Source of the DNA: Anaerolineaceae bacterium
GTDB taxonomy: Bacteria; Chloroflexota; Anaerolineae; 4572-78
NCBI GenBank assembly: GCA_024762375.1
Contig: JANTHQ010000035.1
Location: 1 to 10,902 of the forward strand
Reading direction: 5' to 3'
DNA length: 10,902 nt
Shown here: positions 6,076 through 10,902 of the stretch, piece by piece
Position numbering within the stretch: the stretch's first letter is position 1
Layout of the letters: the number at the start of each line of letters is the position of its first letter
Notes under the pieces: generated by a model
Seen by the model: the letters and a program-made list of their open reading frames with translations, nothing else
Told to the model about the DNA's origin: nothing
Databases searched by the model: none
Made by a program: the position numbers and the translations under genes

Positions 6076-7286
6076 TGGCCGACAAAAAACGCATTCTGTT
6101 TGTGGATGATGAGCAGAATTTGCTTGCAGGTTTGCGGCGCATGCTCCGTTCCATGCGGCGAGAATGGGATATGGAATTTGTGTCCGGCGGAAAAGAAGCG
6201 CTCGCCAGCCTTGCCGTCAAACCTGCCGATGTCATCGTTTCTGATATGCGAATGCCCGGTATGAACGGCGCGGAATTGCTGCAGCGGGTTATGGATGAAT
6301 GGCCGGAAACGGTGCGTGTTGTGTTGTCGGGGCAATCCGAGCGCGCTGCAATTTTGCGCGGTGCGGCGGCAATCCATCAATATTTGGGCAAACCGTGCGA
6401 TGCGGATACTTTAAAAAATACCATTCAGCAGGCATGCGAACTTTCTGCGCTGATGCCAAATGCTGAAGTTCGGCGCGCGGTATCGAAATTGAATCCGTTT
6501 GTGTCGCTCGGTATTCCGTTCGATGAAATTTTGCGGGAATTGGAAACCGCCGACACGCCCGTAAACGGATTGAGTCATCTGGTTTCGCACCGAATGGGTT
6601 TTACACCGGCGATGGTGCAGTATATGGACACCGTTTTTTCCGGCTTGCGTCCGCACATTCCGCCGCCGGCGCAGGCTTCGGTTTTGCTGGGGTTAAACAC
6701 CCTGAAGTTGTTGGCGCTGTCGGCGCAGGTGTTTCGGCAGTTTGAGCACGATTTTCTGGCGGCAACGGCGATCCGCTCGATGTGGGAGCACAGTATCCGC
6801 GTCAGTCAATTTGCCCGGCGCATTTCGCAGACAGAACATGCTTCGGCTGCGGTGATTGACTTTTCGGCGGCCGCCGGTCTGCTGCACGATGTCGGGAAAC
6901 TCATTTTAATCGGTTATTTTGCCGAAGCGTATGCCACCGCCAAAAAACTGGCATTGCAGTCGGCGGGCGATTTGCCCACGGCAGAACGAACCGTGTTCGG
7001 TGTGGATCATGCGCAGGTGGGCGCGTACCTGCTGGGACTGTGGGGCATGCCGCCGGCGGTAGTGCAGGCGGTGGCGCAACATCACGCCCCGCACGTGGAT
7101 GGCAGTTTTTCGGCGGTGACGGCTGTGCATGCTGCCAACGGGCTGGAATATCGACTCACCGCCGTCAGCGATGTGGACCGCGCCGGGAAATTCGACATGG
7201 GCTATCTGGAACATCAAAAACTGGCACAGCGGCTTTCTACATGGGAGCGCGCGTGTGCAGAAACGGTTCGGGAGGGCGTTGCGTGA
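6075..7286 (+). CDS. Response regulator with REC and HDOD domains
   Basis: Two-domain response regulator of 403 residues. The receiver has the acidic pair D11-D12 (FVDDEQN), phosphoacceptor D57 (VSDMRMPGMNG), S85 at the switch position (VVLSGQ) and K106 (LGKPCD), so it should accept phosphate. The HDOD output spans roughly residues 135-345. It keeps HD-like metal-ligand candidates: H239 (WEHS), H271-D272 (LLHDVGKL), H312 (DHAQVG) and H336-H337 (AQHH). HDOD domains are regarded mainly as regulatory or protein-binding, and catalysis has rarely been shown, so phosphohydrolase activity is not claimed. The ATG shares one base with the kinase stop, and the 3' end overlaps the next regulator by four bases (GTGA). 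It is inferred to be phosphorylated by the upstream kinase. Confidence 0.95.
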   Translation: MADKKRILFVDDEQNLLAGLRRMLRSMRREWDMEFVSGGKEALASLAVKPADVIVSDMRMPGMNGAELLQRVMDEWPETVRVVLSGQSERAAILRGAAAIHQYLGKPCDADTLKNTIQQACELSALMPNAEVRRAVSKLNPFVSLGIPFDEILRELETADTPVNGLSHLVSHRMGFTPAMVQYMDTVFSGLRPHIPPPAQASVLLGLNTLKLLALSAQVFRQFEHDFLAATAIRSMWEHSIRVSQFARRISQTEHASAAVIDFSAAAGLLHDVGKLILIGYFAEAYATAKKLALQSAGDLPTAERTVFGVDHAQVGAYLLGLWGMPPAVVQAVAQHHAPHVDGSFSAVTAVHAANGLEYRLTAVSDVDRAGKFDMGYLEHQKLAQRLSTWERACAETVREGVA

Positions 7287-8440
7287 CCGAAGAACGGGTA
7301 TTGTTTGTTGATGATGATTCAAATTTGCTCGCGGCGCTGAACCGCCGTTTGCGGAAAACCTTCGATTTGGAATTGGCCGTCGGGCCGATGCAGGGATTGA
7401 TGCTATTGGAGCAGAGCGGCCCGTTTGCGGTTGTGGTCGCCGATATGCGTATGCCGGAAATGGATGGCGTGGAATTTTTGCGGCGGGTGAAAGAAATTTC
7501 GCCCGACACGGTGCGCATCATGCTCACCGGCAATGCCGATATGCAGACCGCCATTGATGCGGTGAATCGCGGCAACATTTTTCGGTTTTTGACCAAACCG
7601 TGTCCATACGAAACGATGACCGTGGCCGTTCAAGCCGGCTTGGAGCAATACCGGCTGGTTACCGCTGAACGCGACCTGCTGGAGAAAACCCTGATGGGTA
7701 GCATCAAAGTGCTGGCAGATATGCTCAGTTTGGCATCGCCGTTGGCATTTAGCCGTGCCACTCGCATTCGCAGTTATGTGCGCCACATTCGGCACGAAAT
7801 GAAACTGACCAACGGCTGGCAGTATGAAATTGCCGGGCTGCTTTCGGAAATTGGTTGCGTAACCTTGCCCACCGATTTGCTGGAACGGGTTTATGCGCAA
7901 GCGCCGCTCAGCGATGAAGAAAAGACGATGTTTGAAACACATCCGCAAGTTGGTGCAAAATTGTTGGGGAATATTCCCCGTTTAAAACCAATTGCACAGA
8001 TGATTGCTGCCCAACAGAAGCCATTCAAAGTTTACCCCGCCGATGAGCAATTGAGCGATGAAGCACGCACCATTGCACTGGGCGCTCAAATTTTGAAAGT
8101 GACGCTTGATTTTGACCAACTTGTTGCCAGCGGCGTACCGCATCGAGAAGCGCTGGCCGTGCTGCGCGCCAAACACGACGATTACAACGGCCAAATTGTC
8201 GCGGCGTTAGAAACCATGCATTTCGAGAAAATCGGGCAAATTGTAAAAACGGTGCGCGTGCGCGATTTGATAATCGGCATGATAGCCCACGAGGATATCG
8301 AAGCGGTGAACGGATTGCTGCTGGTTCCCAAAGGGCAAGAAATAACCTATCCCGTGCTGGAACGCTTGCGGAATTTCTCGAAACGCATCGGCGTGGTCGA
8401 GCCATTTCGGGTGATGATCCAGCAAGAAGGCGCAAAATAA
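7283..8440 (+). CDS. Response regulator with REC and degenerate HD-GYP-like domain
   Basis: Response regulator of 385 residues, starting at GTG 7283. The start overlaps the previous stop (GTGA) and has GGGAGG at 7270-7275. The receiver is complete: D10-D11, D54 (VADMRMPEMDG), T82 (MLTGNAD) and K105 (LTKPCP). It is the RpfG-like class that usually carries an HD-GYP c-di-GMP phosphodiesterase. Here the output is decayed. The HD pair is S188-E189 (GLLSEIGCV), the first histidine region reads SRATRIRSYV, and the HHE...GYP segment is replaced by AAQQKPF. One helix with its histidine survives (FETHPQVGAKLL). Catalysis is therefore unlikely, and a protein-binding or ligand-sensing role is inferred. 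The last 60 or so residues (GLLLVPKGQEIT...ERLRNFSKRIGVVEPFRV) are a small domain often joined to HD-type signalling proteins. No terminator follows. Confidence 0.93.
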   Translation: MTEERVLFVDDDSNLLAALNRRLRKTFDLELAVGPMQGLMLLEQSGPFAVVVADMRMPEMDGVEFLRRVKEISPDTVRIMLTGNADMQTAIDAVNRGNIFRFLTKPCPYETMTVAVQAGLEQYRLVTAERDLLEKTLMGSIKVLADMLSLASPLAFSRATRIRSYVRHIRHEMKLTNGWQYEIAGLLSEIGCVTLPTDLLERVYAQAPLSDEEKTMFETHPQVGAKLLGNIPRLKPIAQMIAAQQKPFKVYPADEQLSDEARTIALGAQILKVTLDFDQLVASGVPHREALAVLRAKHDDYNGQIVAALETMHFEKIGQIVKTVRVRDLIIGMIAHEDIEAVNGLLLVPKGQEITYPVLERLRNFSKRIGVVEPFRVMIQQEGAK

Positions 8441-8487
8441 ATTATAGTGGAAGCGGATAAACTTCATACAATTCAATCACACTCAAC

Positions 8488-8568
8488 TGTCATTCCGGAA
8501 ATTCGCGCAGCGAATTGTCCGGAATCCATAACAGAAACCTATGGATTCCCGCCTTCGCGGGAATGACA
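8488..8568 (+). repeat. 81-bp three-hairpin dispersed repeat, copy 2
   Basis: Second copy of the element at 2486-2566, same length and orientation. The outer ends are TGTCATTCC (8488-8496) and GGAATGACA (8560-8568). The middle hairpin is GGAATCCATA (8521-8530) with TATGGATTCC (8540-8549). In copy 1 the ninth pair of this stem is C-G; here it is T-A, so both sides changed together and pairing is kept. The 9-base loop sequence differs completely (ACAGAAACC here). All other bases match copy 1. It lies in the gap between the pseudo-HD-GYP regulator and the HDOD gene and could stabilise or attenuate the 3' end of the upstream transcript. Confidence 0.88.
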
Positions 8569-8628
8569 TTCCGAGAAACAATAACAGTGAAAGTGGTTGT
8601 ATGAGTTTAAAATGGTTTCTCTATTAGT

Positions 8629-8643
8629 TGTGTGGTTCACACA
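8629..8643 (+). repeat. short perfect hairpin before the HDOD gene
   Basis: TGTGTG (8629-8634) and CACACA (8638-8643) form a six-base perfect inverted repeat around a GTT loop. It lies a few bases before the ribosome-binding region of the next gene (AAGG 8650-8653). It might be an operator or an mRNA hairpin that masks initiation, but it is short enough to occur by chance. I see no convincing promoter elsewhere in 8441-8661. Confidence 0.3.
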
Positions 8644-8661
8644 GAAGGTAAGGCGAGAATT

Positions 8662-9531
8662 ATGCCCAAGATTGATTTTGACGTAATTTTCAAATACACC
8701 CAAAAGTTACCCAGTTTGCCGCAAACGACGCTGCAGGCTTTGCAAATGCTCGATGACCCCGATTACAAAATTCAGGAACTGGCGCAGGTCATCGGCATGG
8801 ACCAAACCCTGTCGGCGCGGCTGTTGCAGTGGGCCAACAGTCCATTTTACGGGCTGCGATACAAAGTGGCATCGCTCGACAAAGCGATTTTGGCGCTGGG
8901 CACGGTAGAGGTCCGCGATTTGCTGCTGACGGTTTCGGTGAGCGAGATGCTCAACCGGAAGATGCCGGGATACGGTATGGAGCGCAGCGCGTTGTGGTAT
9001 CACTCAATTGCGGTGGCTTCCGGCTCAAAATGGCTGGCCCGGTTGAACAAATACCGCCGCGCCGACCAAGTTTTCATTGCAGGGTTATTGCACGATATCG
9101 GCAAGTTGGTGCTGGATGAACTTCTATTGCACGAAGTATCGTGGCAGGATGAGTGGCTGAATTTGCAGCAGCAGGGCGCATCATTCATCGAACTGGAACG
9201 GTGGCTCACCGGCATGGATCACGCGCAGTTGGGCGGGCGCATCGCCGAAGAATGGCAGTTGCCCGCTGTTTTGGTGGAGGCAATCCGGTATCACCACGAA
9301 CCGAATTTGGCGACCATCGACCCGCCGGTAACCGAATGGGTGCATCTGGCCGATGCTGCCGCGCTGATGGTGGGTATCGGTTTGGGCAGCGATGGGTTGG
9401 CATATCCGGTGGATGAAGATGCTGTCAAGCATTTTAATCTGACCACCGAAGATTTTGAGGAACTGATGCAGGTGGAAGTGGAAGCTGTAAACAATGCCCA
9501 GTCATCACTTTCAGCACCACCCGGCCGGTAA
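8662..9531 (+). CDS. Stand-alone HDOD domain protein
   Basis: Single-domain HDOD protein of 289 residues, with no receiver or other fused domain. The family N-terminus is plain (LPSLPQTTLQALQMLDDPD, then IGMDQTLSARLLQWANSPFYG). A conserved LDKAILALG segment follows. HD-type residues are retained: H114 (LWYHS), H144-D145 (LLHDIGKLV), H187 (MDHAQLGG) and H211-H212 (YHHEP). HDOD proteins act in bacterial signalling, often near chemotaxis or two-component genes, usually through protein contacts; the role here is unknown. The start at ATG 8662 is supported by AAGG 8650-8653; a GTG at 8632 is possible but lies inside a hairpin. The parA gene starts 17 bases downstream, so this gene likely heads a three-gene operon with parA and the CheW gene. 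Confidence 0.92.
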   Translation: MPKIDFDVIFKYTQKLPSLPQTTLQALQMLDDPDYKIQELAQVIGMDQTLSARLLQWANSPFYGLRYKVASLDKAILALGTVEVRDLLLTVSVSEMLNRKMPGYGMERSALWYHSIAVASGSKWLARLNKYRRADQVFIAGLLHDIGKLVLDELLLHEVSWQDEWLNLQQQGASFIELERWLTGMDHAQLGGRIAEEWQLPAVLVEAIRYHHEPNLATIDPPVTEWVHLADAAALMVGIGLGSDGLAYPVDEDAVKHFNLTTEDFEELMQVEVEAVNNAQSSLSAPPGR

Positions 9532-9548
9532 AACTGCGCGAGGCAATT

Positions 9549-10334
9549 ATGACGACCATTTTGGCAATCAGCAATCAAAAAGGCGGGGTGGCAAAAACGA
9601 CCACCTGCATGTCGTTGGGCGCAGGTTTGGCCGAACGCGGCAAACGGGTTTTGATGGTAGATTTGGATTCGCAAGCAAATTTAACGATGGCCGCCGGGCT
9701 GGATGGTGACACACTGCCGTGGACGGTAACAGATTTGCTCGATGCATCGGCGCTGGAATTGCCGGAAGCGGAACGGGGAGCCATCTACCGTGCCGGGATG
9801 GACGGGTTGGACATTCTGCCCGCCGATGTGCGATTGGCCGGTGTGGAGCGCAGTTTGTACGACCGGGGTCGATATGAATTTTTGCTGGGCGAAATTCTGC
9901 AAAAATGGTCCGGCGCATACGATTATATGTTGCTCGATTGCCCGCCATCGCTGGGTGCTATCACGCTGATGGCGCTGACCACCGCGCAAATGGTGCTGGT
10001 TCCCGTGCAGTGTGAATTTTATGCCGCCCGCGGGCTAAACCGCTTGCTCGATATTGTGGCGGAGGTGCAGCAGCACACAAATCCGCACCTGCGCTACCAT
10101 TTGCTGGCAACCCTTTACGACCGGCGAAACAACATTTGCCGCACGGTGCTGGAACAATTGCAAACCCATTTTTCCACCGCGATGTTCGATACGGTTATCG
10201 GCGTGGATACCCGTTTGCGCGAAAGTCCCGTGACGGGCGAACCGGTGTTGCTGTATGCACCGCGCACCCGTGCCGCCGAACAATATCGCCAATTGGCCAC
10301 AGAAGTTGAAAAACTGTTTGAGGAAAACCGATGA
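9549..10334 (+). CDS. ParA/Soj-family ATPase, probably positioning a chemosensory array
   Basis: P-loop ATPase of the ParA/MinD superfamily, 261 residues. The deviant Walker A motif QKGGVAKTTT has the signature lysine K11 and catalytic K16. Walker A' is LMVDLDSQAN (D38, D40) and Walker B is YMLLDCPPSLG (D130). Such proteins dimerise on ATP, often bind nucleoid DNA non-specifically, and move or space cargo such as plasmids, origins, carboxysomes and chemoreceptor clusters. The lack of ParB beside it and the four-base overlap (ATGA) with a CheW-domain gene point to a ParC/PpfA-like job, placing chemosensory proteins rather than DNA. GAGG (9540-9543) lies five bases before the ATG. A chromosomal Soj acting with a distant ParB cannot be ruled out from the window. 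Confidence 0.93.
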   Translation: MTTILAISNQKGGVAKTTTCMSLGAGLAERGKRVLMVDLDSQANLTMAAGLDGDTLPWTVTDLLDASALELPEAERGAIYRAGMDGLDILPADVRLAGVERSLYDRGRYEFLLGEILQKWSGAYDYMLLDCPPSLGAITLMALTTAQMVLVPVQCEFYAARGLNRLLDIVAEVQQHTNPHLRYHLLATLYDRRNNICRTVLEQLQTHFSTAMFDTVIGVDTRLRESPVTGEPVLLYAPRTRAAEQYRQLATEVEKLFEENR

Positions 10335-10902
10335 GCAGAAAAAGAGAGAAACTAAAATCGGGGTTGAGTAATCTTTTTTCATCACCGCCACCGCAACCCG
10401 TTCCCGCTACTGTGGAAGATGCGCCACCGCCCGCCGCGCCGATTGAATCGCCGCCGCCCGCGCCCCCCGCCGAGCATGTGCCGCCACTGGAACCGAAACC
10501 CGCTCAACCGCCCAAAGCGGTTCGCGCTGCGGTGACCGCACCGGAAGTGGATGGGTTCGATGACGATGAAACTCAATTGGTGGTTTTCAAACTGGGCGAT
10601 GAATTTTATGGCGTGGATATCTCCATTGTCGAAAGTATCATCAACCCGCAACAGATTACACTGGTGCCGCACGCGCATCCATATGTCGAAGGCGTGACCA
10701 ACTTACGGGGCACTGTTGTGCCCGTGATTGATTTGCGAACCCGTTTCGGCATGCCACGCGCCGAAATCAGCAAAAATACGCGCATTGTGGTGGTTGAGCA
10801 TCAAAATTCGATGATTGGTTTGGTGGTAGATGCTGTCAGCGAAGTGCTGCGCATTTCACCGCGAGTCATCGAGCCGCCGTCGGCATTTGTGGCCGGAACC
10901 GA
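10331..10902 (+). CDS. CheW-domain protein with basic, proline-rich N-terminal extension (3' end missing)
   Basis: Coupling-type chemotaxis protein; 190 full codons are visible before the window ends. The CheW domain begins near residue 80 (TQLVVFKLGDEFYGVDI) and shows the hallmark TNLRGTVVPVIDLRTRFG (about 123-140) and IGLVVDAVSEVLRI. CheW links chemoreceptors to the kinase CheA in membrane or cytoplasmic arrays. Unusually, about 80 residues precede the domain. First is a basic peptide, MSRKREKLKSGLSNLFSS, then a low-complexity segment with about 20 prolines between residues 19 and 61, then an acidic stretch (DGFDDDE). The layout resembles ParP, the CheW-like partner of ParC. The basic peptide resembles ParA-contacting N-termini of ParB. 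The start ATG overlaps the parA stop by four bases, with GAGGA at 10320-10324. The C-terminal end and any further domain are unseen. Confidence 0.93.
   Translation, partial: MSRKREKLKSGLSNLFSSPPPQPVPATVEDAPPPAAPIESPPPAPPAEHVPPLEPKPAQPPKAVRAAVTAPEVDGFDDDETQLVVFKLGDEFYGVDISIVESIINPQQITLVPHAHPYVEGVTNLRGTVVPVIDLRTRFGMPRAEISKNTRIVVVEHQNSMIGLVVDAVSEVLRISPRVIEPPSAFVAGT

Noticed and set aside
2486..8568. CRISPR array from the two repeat copies
   Set aside because: Only two copies about 6 kb apart, 81 bp long and internally palindromic, with no spacers or cas genes.
9549..10902. Plasmid or chromosome partition locus (parAB)
   Set aside because: No ParB DNA-binding domain follows and no parS-like inverted repeat was seen; the partner gene is CheW.

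Overview
The window is bacterial and gene-dense: eleven genes, all on the + strand, with no gap between genes longer than about 250 bases. The Ffh, S16, KhpA and RimM sequences and their order (ffh-rpsP-khpA-rimM) look most like Chloroflexota (Anaerolineae/Caldilineae-like). This assignment comes from recalled family patterns, not a search, and is moderate in confidence. The first and last genes are cut by the window edges.

Region 1 (1-3510) is housekeeping. It holds the 3' end of a FolM/PTR1-like pteridine reductase of the SDR family, then ffh (signal recognition particle GTPase), rpsP (ribosomal protein S16), khpA (KH-domain RNA-binding protein) and rimM (16S rRNA maturation factor). The block closes with a clear rho-independent terminator. 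The trmD and rplS genes that often follow rimM are absent. An 81-bp three-hairpin dispersed repeat lies between rpsP and khpA.

Region 2 (about 3625-8440) is a translationally coupled two-component operon. It encodes a soluble PAS-rich histidine kinase with a degenerate N-terminal receiver, then a receiver-HDOD protein, then a receiver fused to a decayed HD-GYP-like domain. The genes overlap by 1 and 4 bases, so one kinase probably feeds two receiver outputs.

Region 3 (8441-10902) starts with a second copy of the 81-bp repeat. It continues with a stand-alone HDOD protein, a ParA-family ATPase and a CheW-domain protein with a basic, proline-rich N-terminal extension; the CheW gene is cut by the window end. 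ParA and CheW overlap by 4 bases. The CheW N-terminus carries a short motif resembling the ParA-contacting N-terminus of ParB/Spo0J. I infer that the pair positions or segregates a chemosensory array, in the manner of ParC-ParP or PpfA-TlpT. Together, regions 2 and 3 look like a signalling locus joining two-component input, HDOD regulators and spatial organisation of a CheW-based array.

The best candidates for something not well described are the ParA-CheW pair with its ParB-like tail, the pseudo-HD-GYP response regulator, and the cloverleaf-like repeat, whose two copies differ by a compensatory base-pair change.
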